Positions 49,138 to 57,676 of a stretch of 64,000 bases of DNA are shown piece after piece. The stretch comes from an uncultured Clostridia bacterium. GTDB lineage: Bacteria > Bacillota > Clostridia > Christensenellales > Pumilibacteraceae. Location of the stretch: NCBI GenBank assembly GCA_934270565.1, contig CAKQPR010000001.1, positions 124,001-188,000 of the forward strand. The letters are read 5' to 3'. The position numbers and the translations under genes are program-made. The notes beneath the pieces were generated by a model that did no database searches, was not told the DNA's origin, and saw nothing but the letters and a program-made list of their open reading frames with translations. Position 1 is the stretch's first letter, and every line of letters begins with the position of its first letter.

Positions 49138-51105
49138 TTACAGATATTTAAGCGCGAAGTACAGCGCAAAGTCCTGATCGTTACACAGCGGATCGAAGCG
49201 TTCGCCGCGAACGCCGTTCACCGTATGCGGGAAAAGTCGGGCGCAGCTTGCCGATCCGTCGGGCATAAACAGGCAAAGGCAGTTCCTCAGTCCGCAGATT
49301 CCGCGTCCGAGCCGTGCCTCGTCGCCCGTAACGCGACCGTACTTTATATAGTCGATCGAGCTGAGCGCCGACCAGTAATGCGGCAAAGTATCGCCGAATT
49401 CGTGGATTTTCCCGAACCAGAAATCGTCCCAGTACCGTATCGCGATATTGTTGAGCATATAGTGCGGAGCAATCCCGTCGAAGCGTTCGAGCGCGGCGAT
49501 ATGCGGTTTAATTTCTTCAAGATAGCGTTCGTCGCCCGTAAGCAGATACGCGTCGAAGATAAACGACACGGCGGGAGTGACGATAGTCTGTTCGTAATTG
49601 ACTTCGTGCTTCGGATAATTCGTTCCTCGCTTTACGATGTTTTCGACGTGAGCGAGGAATTTTTCTTTAAGCGTTTCCGCTTCGCTCTTCATTCCGTTTT
49701 CTGCGAAAGCCTCGATAAGGTCGCGCACGAAAATTCCGTTCGGGTAGAAGTTGCTTCCGCCATTTTCGTAATAGCGAAGCATGATCTTGTACGCGTCCCC
49801 GAGCAGTCGTTTATCGCCGAACACCTTGTAACATTCGGTAAAAAGCAGCGAAACCCAAGGATAATTGTAAAGTCTGAGCCACGGACTGTAACGCTTTGCG
49901 CAGTTATAAACGTCGCCGTTTTCGTCTACAACCTCGCGGCGGACGAATTTGAGCGAGCGCGCGAGCGCGTCGCGATAAGCTTCGTTATCGTGAGACTGAA
50001 GATAATACGCTATAAGAATATTCATTCCGAGCCGTTCGCGCTGACCGTTGAGGTCCGACCACCGCTCATCATAGTAAAAATGCTCTTCCTCGCTGTCGTA
50101 TGGCAAGAACGCGCCGTCGAGCGTACTGCCGTCGCTGTGGTACTGCTGTTTTTCCACGATATAGTCAATTCTTTTCTTTGCGAGTTTTTCGAGCGGTTCG
50201 GCAACGAAAATCTTGGCGTACGTCGCGTTTTCTCCGTAACGTATACGAATTTTTCGTTCGCCGAGCGTTTTCGCCGCAAACGAAATCCGCGTAAAGCCGT
50301 CGTGTTTTTCAGCTTCGATCCCCTCTTCTCCGTCCGCGGAAACGGGCAGATCTGTAAGCACGTCCAAGGTAACTTTTTCGCCCTCGAAGTATGTGAAATT
50401 GTCGGAACGGACGAACGCGCAATGCGGGAACGAGGCGAGTTTGCCGACGAAATCTTCCTTGCCGGCGCACACGAAAATCGTATACGAAATACGGTAACTT
50501 TCGCTCGGCGCGAGGTGGGTAAGCGCGGGCGAAACGGTGAAATAACCGCGATCGTTGGATTTTACGCCTTCCTGCGAATACGATTTCAGCCCGCCTTCGG
50601 TTACGATGAGACCGAGGTTGAGATCGCTTTCGCCCATTCTGAGCGCGAGAACGTAAGACGAATCGTCGCCGCAGAAAAGGTGCGTGTTGCAACGGCTCGT
50701 CATACAGGTATTCGCGTCGAAATAATCGTCGAAGAAGTTGAAGTTCAGGACGAGATCGCCTTCGGAAAAGAAAATATCGTACGGCGTAAGGTTGGTAAAG
50801 ACGGTAGAAACGGTAAAATTACCGTCGCGGTCGAACGCGTATTCGGTTTTCGCCGTAAATTCGCCTTTCGCCGTCTGCCAGCCGTCGTTGTTCAAGACGA
50901 ATTCCGCAATCGCTTTGTTTTCGTTTTCGGCAAACGAAACGAGCTTGAAATCGCTGCCGACGAAGTAGCGCGCGTTGCGTTTATCCGAAGGCGTGCCGAA
51001 ACCGCGCCCCGGCTTCACCCATTCCATTTTCGCGTTGTCCGCGTTTATTACGATCGAAGAAACGCCGCCGTCCGTGAATTTTATATCGAAAATATCGTTT
51101 TTCAT
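49138..51105 (-). CDS. Hypothetical carbohydrate-active-type protein (beta-sandwich plus alpha-barrel), 655 residues
   Basis: I cannot name the family. The N-terminal half (about 1-300) is beta-rich (DIKFTDGGVSSIVINADNAKM, GNFTVSTVFTNLTPYDIFFSEGDLV), like the sandwich domain of many glycosidases. The C-terminal half (about 310-655) is helical with an aromatic-rich pattern (RYSPWLRLYNYPWVSLLFTECY, HYMLNNIAIRYWDDFWFGKI) typical of six-hairpin (alpha/alpha)6 enzymes, including histidines and acidic residues that could be catalytic. There is no signal peptide. It has a strong promoter and AGGAGG site and lies next to an alpha-galactosidase gene, with a terminator between them, so the association is by locus rather than by operon. 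Glycoside hydrolase or lyase activity is inferred only. Confidence 0.65.
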   Translation of the reverse strand: MKNDIFDIKFTDGGVSSIVINADNAKMEWVKPGRGFGTPSDKRNARYFVGSDFKLVSFAENENKAIAEFVLNNDGWQTAKGEFTAKTEYAFDRDGNFTVSTVFTNLTPYDIFFSEGDLVLNFNFFDDYFDANTCMTSRCNTHLFCGDDSSYVLALRMGESDLNLGLIVTEGGLKSYSQEGVKSNDRGYFTVSPALTHLAPSESYRISYTIFVCAGKEDFVGKLASFPHCAFVRSDNFTYFEGEKVTLDVLTDLPVSADGEEGIEAEKHDGFTRISFAAKTLGERKIRIRYGENATYAKIFVAEPLEKLAKKRIDYIVEKQQYHSDGSTLDGAFLPYDSEEEHFYYDERWSDLNGQRERLGMNILIAYYLQSHDNEAYRDALARSLKFVRREVVDENGDVYNCAKRYSPWLRLYNYPWVSLLFTECYKVFGDKRLLGDAYKIMLRYYENGGSNFYPNGIFVRDLIEAFAENGMKSEAETLKEKFLAHVENIVKRGTNYPKHEVNYEQTIVTPAVSFIFDAYLLTGDERYLEEIKPHIAALERFDGIAPHYMLNNIAIRYWDDFWFGKIHEFGDTLPHYWSALSSIDYIKYGRVTGDEARLGRGICGLRNCLCLFMPDGSASCARLFPHTVNGVRGERFDPLCNDQDFALYFALKYL

Positions 51106-51132
51106 ATCCGCTCCTCCTGTCCGACGCTAATA

Positions 51133-51161
51133 ATTATAGCGTTTAACCGCGCTTCCGTCAA
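51133..51161 (-). promoter_or_regulatory. Promoter of the 655-residue protein gene
   Basis: Minus strand: TTGACG (51156-51161), 17-bp spacer, TATAAT (51133-51138). Confidence 0.83.
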
Positions 51162-51175
51162 GCTGTCGGAATGCG

Positions 51176-51222
51176 AAAAACGACGTTGTCACGTTTTGTA
51201 CGGAAACAGCGTCGTTTTTTCT
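51176..51222 (-). terminator. Terminator after the alpha-galactosidase gene
   Basis: AAAAACGACG and CGTCGTTTTT form the base of a stem, extended by TGT / ACA across a one-base bulge, closing a loop of about 19 bases. A and T runs on both sides. It ends the glgA-glgP-GH13-GH36 transcript. Confidence 0.7.
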
Positions 51223-51232
51223 TAATTTGCCG

Positions 51233-53404
51233 TTATTTCCTTGTAAAATGATAGACGTTCGACCGAAAATCGCCGAAAGCGCGCGGAACGGAAATTCCCG
51301 CGTTCATGAGCGTACTTCCGAAGCGGGTTTCGCCCGTCTCCTCGATAAGGTATTCCGCGTTCGGGTCGAGACCGTCGAGCTTTACTATATCCTCGTAAGG
51401 ACCGGCAACATTAGCATGGCTGAATTCGACTATCGCGACCGCGCGGGACTTATCCTTGGCGACCACGATCTGCGCGAACGAATTGCCTTCGAACGGGCTT
51501 AAAAGCCTGTAAAGATCGCCCGTCTGAATAAGACTTTCGTCGCGGCGGTAAGCGGCGTTTCTCTCTTTTACCTGCCGCATTTCCTCGTCGGTGAGCTTAC
51601 GCGGATCGAGTTCGTAGCCGGTCGCGCCGAAGTAAGCGACGTCGCAACGGGTTTTGAACGGGGTCGTTCTGCCGACCTGATGGTTCGGGCAAACCGCGAC
51701 GTGGCAGTCCATCGTGGATAGCGGATAACAAAGCGACGTGCCGTACTGAATTTTCGTGCGATCGTCGGCGTCTGTGTTGTCGCTCGTCCATATCTGCGGC
51801 TCGTAAGCGAGCGCGCCCGCGTCGAACCTTCCGCCGCCACCCGCGCAACCCTCGATGATCACGTCGGGAATTTCACGCTCGAAACAGCGCAGAAGGTCGT
51901 AGAATCCGAGGCAGAAGCGGTGCGTGAATTCTTTCTGACGATCGGCGGGAAGCTTTGACGAATAGCACTCCGTCACCGAACGGTTGAAGTCCCATTTGAT
52001 ATAGTCGATGCCGACTTCTTTTACCGTATCGACGATTACTTTTTTGAGGTAATCGCGCACGTCCTTGCGCGTCATATCTAGAACGTACTGGCTTCTGCCC
52101 TCGCACGCGACGTGATCGGGAACGGCGATTATCCAGTCGGGGTGGGCCTTGAAAAGCTCGCTTTCGCGGCTGATCATTTCGGGCTCGAACCAAAGTCCGA
52201 ATTTCATACCGTTACGGCGGCAGCAGTCGGCAACGGGTTTAAGACCGCGCGGGAGCTTGTTTTTATCGACGAACCAGTCGCCGAGCGAAGTCGTATCGTT
52301 GTCGCGGCGTCCGAACCAGCCGTCGTCGAGCACAAACGTGTCTATTCCCGTACATTTTACGGTCTCGATCATCGAGCAAAGCTTTTTCTCGTCGAAGTCG
52401 AAATAGGTCGCTTCCCAGTTGTTTATCACTATCGGGCGGGGTTTCGAGACGAACCGCGCGGGGATAAGGTGCGCGCGATAGAGGTCGTGGAACGCGCGGC
52501 TCATACCGCCCAAGCCCTCGGAGCTGAACACGATCGCCGCTTCGGGAGTGACGAAAGTTTCGCCCGCGCCGAGCTTCCACGAAAAATCATACGAGCAGAT
52601 ACCGCCGTTTATGCGAACGTTCGCGTTGTCGTCGAGCTCGCAGTTGAGCTCGAACGAGCCGCTGTAAACGAGGTTTACGCCGATTACGTTGCCGACTTTT
52701 TCGGTCGCGAAGCCGTCGCAAACCGCGATAAACGGATTCTGATGGTGCGACGAAGCGCCGCGCATGGAATTCACGTTATACACGCCGTGAAGCAGTTTTT
52801 GTCGGGTGATCTGACGTTCGCGGCAATGCGCTCCGGTAAGCGAAATCATATCGTAGCCGAAGTTCTTGACGTCGAGGTTGAAACTGTAAGCGCGATCGAG
52901 GAAAACGGTTTTACCCGAGCGGTTTTCGATAGTAACCGAACGCACGATCGCGTCGACGTCGTCGTAAACCGTGTAGTAAAGGTGCGCGCAGATCTTCTCG
53001 GCTACGTCCTCGAGCGTGATTTTAAGCGTTTCGCCGTCGCGGCAACGTGGCATACCGCCGTCCGGCTTAGCCGCGCCGATTTCGTATTCCCTGAACCGAA
53101 AATCGGTAACTCTGCTGCCGTTTTCGTAGCATACGGCTACGGACGGAACGCGGTACTCGCCCTGTCCGTAAGAGGAAATTTCGAGCGGAATCTGGCAAAA
53201 ATCGTCGCCGCGGTTTCCGGCTTCGGGCATACAGACCTGCCCGCCCTTTCCCACTCGGCGCATAAGATACCAAAGATCGTCGTCGCCTATCGACTTACCG
53301 AAATAATGCGTTTCGAGCACGCCGAAATCGTCGATTTTCATCACATAGCTCGCGTGCGGCGTGCGCAGGTGAAAAACGCGTTTTTCCTTATTATAAGTTA
53401 TCAT
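51233..53404 (-). CDS. Alpha-galactosidase, glycoside hydrolase family 36
   Basis: Releases alpha-linked galactose from melibiose/raffinose-type oligosaccharides. 723 residues, typical for cytoplasmic GH36. N-terminal beta-supersandwich; WEATYFDFDEKKL, VLDDGWFGRRDND, GLWFEPEMIS, then YIKWDFNRSVTE with the nucleophile aspartate, and IWTSDNTDADDRTKIQYG with the acid/base aspartate. No signal peptide. The AGGAG site precedes the ATG. It lies 35 bp downstream of the GH13 gene on the same strand, suggesting it is the last gene of a glgA-glgP-GH13-GH36 unit. galE at the other end of the window would handle the galactose. Confidence 0.93.
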   Translation of the reverse strand: MITYNKEKRVFHLRTPHASYVMKIDDFGVLETHYFGKSIGDDDLWYLMRRVGKGGQVCMPEAGNRGDDFCQIPLEISSYGQGEYRVPSVAVCYENGSRVTDFRFREYEIGAAKPDGGMPRCRDGETLKITLEDVAEKICAHLYYTVYDDVDAIVRSVTIENRSGKTVFLDRAYSFNLDVKNFGYDMISLTGAHCRERQITRQKLLHGVYNVNSMRGASSHHQNPFIAVCDGFATEKVGNVIGVNLVYSGSFELNCELDDNANVRINGGICSYDFSWKLGAGETFVTPEAAIVFSSEGLGGMSRAFHDLYRAHLIPARFVSKPRPIVINNWEATYFDFDEKKLCSMIETVKCTGIDTFVLDDGWFGRRDNDTTSLGDWFVDKNKLPRGLKPVADCCRRNGMKFGLWFEPEMISRESELFKAHPDWIIAVPDHVACEGRSQYVLDMTRKDVRDYLKKVIVDTVKEVGIDYIKWDFNRSVTECYSSKLPADRQKEFTHRFCLGFYDLLRCFEREIPDVIIEGCAGGGGRFDAGALAYEPQIWTSDNTDADDRTKIQYGTSLCYPLSTMDCHVAVCPNHQVGRTTPFKTRCDVAYFGATGYELDPRKLTDEEMRQVKERNAAYRRDESLIQTGDLYRLLSPFEGNSFAQIVVAKDKSRAVAIVEFSHANVAGPYEDIVKLDGLDPNAEYLIEETGETRFGSTLMNAGISVPRAFGDFRSNVYHFTRK

Positions 53405-53439
53405 TATTCATACTCCTAATTTGCGCGGGCAACGCCGCA

Positions 53440-55218
53440 TTATTTTATTTCGAACAAAAGCGCGGTTTCGGGCGGAACGACGGAATATTCGTCGCCGCTT
53501 ATAAGGTCGCGGCTTCGCCCGACGGCGAACGGCTCTTTCGAAGCGTTCGCTACAAGCCTGAGCTTGTCTCCGCGAACGATTTCGACCACACCGCTTACGG
53601 GCGAGCAAATGTTTATCGAACCGCCGTTGAGCTCCTCTCTCTTCCGGATTTCGCCGAGCTTCTGAAAGTACGCGATAAGGTCGTTATCTTCGTTTCCCCA
53701 CGGATAGCATTTGCGGTTGAACGGGTCCTCGTAGCCTTGCATACCCGCTTCTTCGCCGTAATAAACGCACGGAACGCCGCTCAGGCAATATGTGACGGCG
53801 GCGGCGAGCCGAAGCAGTCTTACCGCGCGGTCGTAATCCGTCATGCGGTAATCTTTGCGTTCTTCCTTGGTTGCGGGCACGGGATCGGAGGAAAGCGCGG
53901 TGAGCGCGCGCACCGTATCGTGCGTGGACAGCATATTCATAAGGTTATCGAGCACGGCGGGCGGGTAATTGTTGACTATAGACCGCACGACCGAAACGAG
54001 CGAAGCGGCGTTTGCGTTTTTCGCGAAGTCGATGACGGCGTTTTTGAACGGATAGTTCGTCACGCTGTCGAGCTGTCCGCCGAGAAGGTAACGGCGGCGG
54101 CAGGAATACGCGACCTTGTTGCTCGCGTCCTCCCACACTTCGCCGAGCACGACCGCTTCGGGATCGACTTTTTTCGCGGCGCGGTTCAGCCTGTCAAGAA
54201 AAGCGTCGGGAAGTTCGTCCGCAACGTCGAGTCTCCACCCCGCTATCCCGCGTCGAAGCCACGTCCGGATTACGCCTTCCTCGCCGTTGATGAATTCGTC
54301 GAAAACGGGATTCGTCTCGACGGTGCACGGCAGAAGTTTCACGCCCCACCAGCAGTCGTAATCGTCGGGGAACGAGCGGAAAGAATACCAGTCGCGATAC
54401 GGACTGTTTTCGCTCTGATAAGCGCCCACGGAATCGTAATGACCGTAACGGTTGAAGTAAATACTGTCCGCGCCGGTGTGCGAGAACACGCCGTCGAGAA
54501 TGATTTTTATCCCGTACTTTTTCGCTTTTCTTATAAGGTAATCGAGCGCTTTGTCGCCGCCGAAATCCTCGTCCACTTTGCGGTAGTTGCCGGTGTCGTA
54601 TTTATGGTTCGACGCGGCTTCGAAAATCGGATTGAGGTAAACAACTTTGACGTTGAGGCTTTTAAGATAATCGAGCTTGTCCGCAACGCCGTAAAGATTG
54701 CCGCCGAACATATCGTTGTTCGGAACTATGCCGTTTTCGTCCGCCTTGTAGTAGGGCTCGCCGTCCCGATCGTCGCGGTAAACGGAATCGGATTTCGTCC
54801 GAAACCGTTTTTTGCCCGTGGCGAAACGATCCACCATGATCTGGTAGATTATACCGCCCTCGGCAAAGCGCGGAACGTGCGTTTCGTCGTAAGCCGTGAG
54901 CTGCCAACTTTCGCCGCTACGACAGGCAAATCCGTTTTCGTCCGCATAAAAAGCGATCGGAACGCCGCCCTCGGACACTTCGAACCGATAAAAGTACAGC
55001 CCGCGCGAATCGACGTGCATATGATAGGCAAAGCCGTCGTCCGTCCGATACATCGGATAACGAACGGCGCGCTCGCCCTCGCCTTCTTTTTTAACGACCA
55101 ACCAAGCGGAATCGCCGCCGCTCGTGACGATTTTTATCGTGAATTCCTCGCCGACGGCAACGCCGCCCACGGGGTTTTTGTAAAACCGATCGCAAGGATC
55201 GTATTCCGCGCGAAGCAT
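53440..55218 (-). CDS. GH13 alpha-amylase family enzyme (neopullulanase/maltogenic amylase-like)
   Basis: 592 residues. N-terminal beta domain (about 1-120), then the GH13 barrel starting at GGIIYQIMVDRFATGKK. Conserved regions: LDGVFSHTG (I), GWRLDVADEL with the nucleophile aspartate (II), VLGEVWEDAS with the acid/base glutamate (III) and MLSTHDTVRAL (IV, THD in place of the usual NHD). GGNLYGVADKLDYLKSLNVKVVYLNPIF fits the neopullulanase/cyclomaltodextrinase subgroup. No signal peptide, so it acts on intracellular maltodextrin or glycogen limit dextrins. Its ATG shares one base with the glgP stop (TGATG), so the two are coupled; debranching or dextrin trimming beside phosphorylase is likely. 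Confidence 0.9.
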   Translation of the reverse strand: MLRAEYDPCDRFYKNPVGGVAVGEEFTIKIVTSGGDSAWLVVKKEGEGERAVRYPMYRTDDGFAYHMHVDSRGLYFYRFEVSEGGVPIAFYADENGFACRSGESWQLTAYDETHVPRFAEGGIIYQIMVDRFATGKKRFRTKSDSVYRDDRDGEPYYKADENGIVPNNDMFGGNLYGVADKLDYLKSLNVKVVYLNPIFEAASNHKYDTGNYRKVDEDFGGDKALDYLIRKAKKYGIKIILDGVFSHTGADSIYFNRYGHYDSVGAYQSENSPYRDWYSFRSFPDDYDCWWGVKLLPCTVETNPVFDEFINGEEGVIRTWLRRGIAGWRLDVADELPDAFLDRLNRAAKKVDPEAVVLGEVWEDASNKVAYSCRRRYLLGGQLDSVTNYPFKNAVIDFAKNANAASLVSVVRSIVNNYPPAVLDNLMNMLSTHDTVRALTALSSDPVPATKEERKDYRMTDYDRAVRLLRLAAAVTYCLSGVPCVYYGEEAGMQGYEDPFNRKCYPWGNEDNDLIAYFQKLGEIRKREELNGGSINICSPVSGVVEIVRGDKLRLVANASKEPFAVGRSRDLISGDEYSVVPPETALLFEIK

Positions 55219-57641
55219 CAGATTTCTCCGACCTCGGTGACGGGTTTAAGATGCCAGATATTGTCGGCGTACTCGCGGATACTGCGATCCGCTGCGAAAA
55301 TTCCCGACTCGGCGATATTGTTGAGCGCCATTCTGTTCCATCGCGTTCTGTCGCGGTAAGCTTCGTCCATTTCGCCCGCCGCGCGAAGGTAATCGTCGAA
55401 GTCGCGGAGCACCATATACGGATCGGCGACGTAATTCGTTCCGATCGTAAGATAATCGGCTATATCGCCGAACGACTGACCGTTGAAACCGACGCGGAGC
55501 GCGTCCACAACCCGACGAACGCGCGGATTGTTGGAGTAGATCGCCGAAGCGTTGTACCCTTCGCGCCAGAGTTTTTCGACCTCTTCGGTTAAAAGCCCGA
55601 ACGTGAAAATATTGTCCTTTCCGACGCGCTCGGCGATTTCGACGTTTGCGCCGTCTACCGTTCCGAGCGTGATCGCGCCGTTGAGCATGAATTTCATGTT
55701 ACTCGTGCCCGAAGCCTCTTTGCCGGCAAGCGAAATCTGCTCGCTGACTTCCGCCGCGGGAATAAGCCGCTCGGCTTTGGTGACGTTGTAGTTTTCGAGG
55801 AACATAACGTCCACTTTATCCTTGACCGAGCTGCGGTTGATCTCGTCGCTGAGGCAGTTTATCAGCGAAATTATACGCTTTGCGTGGTAGTAGCCGCCCG
55901 CCGCTTTCGCGCCGAAAATGAACGTTTCGGGCGTGACTTCGGCGTTCGGATTTTCCTTTACGGTAAGGTACTTGTCGATGATTTTGAGGACGTTGAGAAG
56001 CTGGCGTTTATATTCGTGAAGCCGCTTTATCTGCACGTCGAAGCGCGAATCGGGGTTGAGAACGAAGCCCGTCTGTTTTTTGATATAGTCGGCGAAGGAA
56101 GCTTTGTTGTCGCGCTTGATTTTGTCGAGCTCGGCAAGAACTTTTTCGTCGCTTTCGAACTTCTTTAAGTTTATAAGCTTGCCCGCGTCGCGGATGAAGC
56201 CGTCGCCGATAAGCTGTTTAATAAGTTCGGCAAGCTCGGGGTTGGACTGATTGAGCCATCTGCGGTGAGCGATACCGTTGGTAACGTTGGTGAACCGCTC
56301 GGGCAGGATCGTATAGAAATCGTGGAAAACGCTGTCCTTGATTATCTCGCTGTGGAGCGCCGAAACGCCGTTTATGCTGTGCGAGCCGATTACCGCAAGG
56401 TTTGCCATTCTCGCCTGATTGTTGCCGAAAACGCACATTCTTGCGATTTTTTCGGGCGAACATTCCCTGTGCTCGCCGCAGAAACGCGCGTCGATTTCCT
56501 TCATAATCTGCCAGATACGCGGCAGACGCATACGGATAAGCTCTTCGCTCCATTTTTCGAGCGCTTCGCTCATAACGGTATGGTTTGTGTAAGCGACGGT
56601 ATTTACAGTGATATTCCACGCCTCTTCCCACCCGAAACCGTGTTCGTCCATAAGCAGGCGCATAAGCTCTGGAACGGCAAGCGCGGGGTGCGTGTCGTTG
56701 ATATGGATCGCGACTTTTTCGTGGAGGTTGCTAAGATCCGGATACACCTTGAGGTGGTCCTTGATGATCGACTGAAGCGAAGCGGACACGAGGAAATACT
56801 GTTGCGAAAGGCGAAGCTGTTTGCCCGCGAAGTGATCGTCCCCGGGGTACAGAACCTTACTTATAACCTCGGCTTCGTTGTCGCCGCGCATTGCGCTGTA
56901 ATAGTCGCCCTGCGTGAACTTTTTCATATCGAAAGTGGACGCCGCAGAAGCGCGCCAGAGACGAAGCACGCTCACGCCCTCGCCGCCGTAACCGCTTACC
57001 ATAAGGTCGTAAGGCGTAGCCTCCACTTCGCTCGCGCCGACGTGGTTTACGGTGAGTTTGCCGGTTTCCCAGCTCTCCTCGAGCCAGCCGCCGAGCTTGA
57101 CTTTGAAGTTTTTGTCCGAGCGCTGCATCATCCACACGTCGCCTGTATCGAGCCACTCGTCGGGAAGTTCGACCTGCTGATCGTCAACGATCTTCTGCTT
57201 GAAAAGACCGTATTCGTAGCGGATCGAAAAGCCCATCGCGGGATAGTCGCCGGTCGCGAGCGCGTCCAGAAAGCACGCCGCGAGCCGCCCCAAGCCGCCG
57301 TTTCCGAGTCCTGCGTCCGCTTCGAGCTCGAAAAGATCGTCGAGGTCGAAACCGAACGACTTTACCGCCGAACGGATCTGCTTGCCGAGACCGAGGTTGA
57401 AAACGTTGTTTTTGAGCGATCTGCCGAGCAGGAATTCCATGCAAAGATAGTAAACGCGCTTTGCTTTTTCCTTTCTGACTTCGGCGTTGAAGCGTTGTTT
57501 TTTCAGAAGCAACATATCGCGAAGCACGAGCGCGACAGCCTTATACATCTGCATAGGGGTAGCGCCCGAGGGCGAAGTTGCGAAATATTTGTCGAGTTTT
57601 TCGGTAATCAGGTTCTTGACTTTTGCCGTTGTGTATTCCAT
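55218..57641 (-). CDS. glgP: Glycogen/maltodextrin phosphorylase
   Basis: Phosphorolyses alpha-1,4-glucan to glucose-1-phosphate with pyridoxal phosphate. 807 residues. Motifs: EADAGLGNGGLGRLAACFLDALAT (in parts, near 105-130), GYGIRYEYGLFKQ-like (GFSIRYEYGLFKQ), NDTHPALAVPELMRLL, NGIAHRRWLNQSNP, and the PLP region EASGTSNMKFMLNGAITLGT with the lysine that binds the cofactor. Cytoplasmic. It lies 35 bp downstream of glgA and overlaps the GH13 gene by one base. Confidence 0.96.
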   Translation of the reverse strand: MEYTTAKVKNLITEKLDKYFATSPSGATPMQMYKAVALVLRDMLLLKKQRFNAEVRKEKAKRVYYLCMEFLLGRSLKNNVFNLGLGKQIRSAVKSFGFDLDDLFELEADAGLGNGGLGRLAACFLDALATGDYPAMGFSIRYEYGLFKQKIVDDQQVELPDEWLDTGDVWMMQRSDKNFKVKLGGWLEESWETGKLTVNHVGASEVEATPYDLMVSGYGGEGVSVLRLWRASAASTFDMKKFTQGDYYSAMRGDNEAEVISKVLYPGDDHFAGKQLRLSQQYFLVSASLQSIIKDHLKVYPDLSNLHEKVAIHINDTHPALAVPELMRLLMDEHGFGWEEAWNITVNTVAYTNHTVMSEALEKWSEELIRMRLPRIWQIMKEIDARFCGEHRECSPEKIARMCVFGNNQARMANLAVIGSHSINGVSALHSEIIKDSVFHDFYTILPERFTNVTNGIAHRRWLNQSNPELAELIKQLIGDGFIRDAGKLINLKKFESDEKVLAELDKIKRDNKASFADYIKKQTGFVLNPDSRFDVQIKRLHEYKRQLLNVLKIIDKYLTVKENPNAEVTPETFIFGAKAAGGYYHAKRIISLINCLSDEINRSSVKDKVDVMFLENYNVTKAERLIPAAEVSEQISLAGKEASGTSNMKFMLNGAITLGTVDGANVEIAERVGKDNIFTFGLLTEEVEKLWREGYNASAIYSNNPRVRRVVDALRVGFNGQSFGDIADYLTIGTNYVADPYMVLRDFDDYLRAAGEMDEAYRDRTRWNRMALNNIAESGIFAADRSIREYADNIWHLKPVTEVGEI

Positions 57642-57676
57642 TTGGGTCCTCCGTGAAAGCTACAATGCGAGTTGAA

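Noticed and set aside
49084..51225. A 713-codon open frame on the plus strand
   Set aside because: It lies fully opposite the minus-strand gene 49138-51105 and crosses the rplU promoter region. It has no ribosome site and its composition is that of a codon-pattern shadow in GC-rich third positions. The same applies to long plus-strand frames opposite glgA, glgP, GH13, pgk, oppC and the cysteine desulfidase gene.
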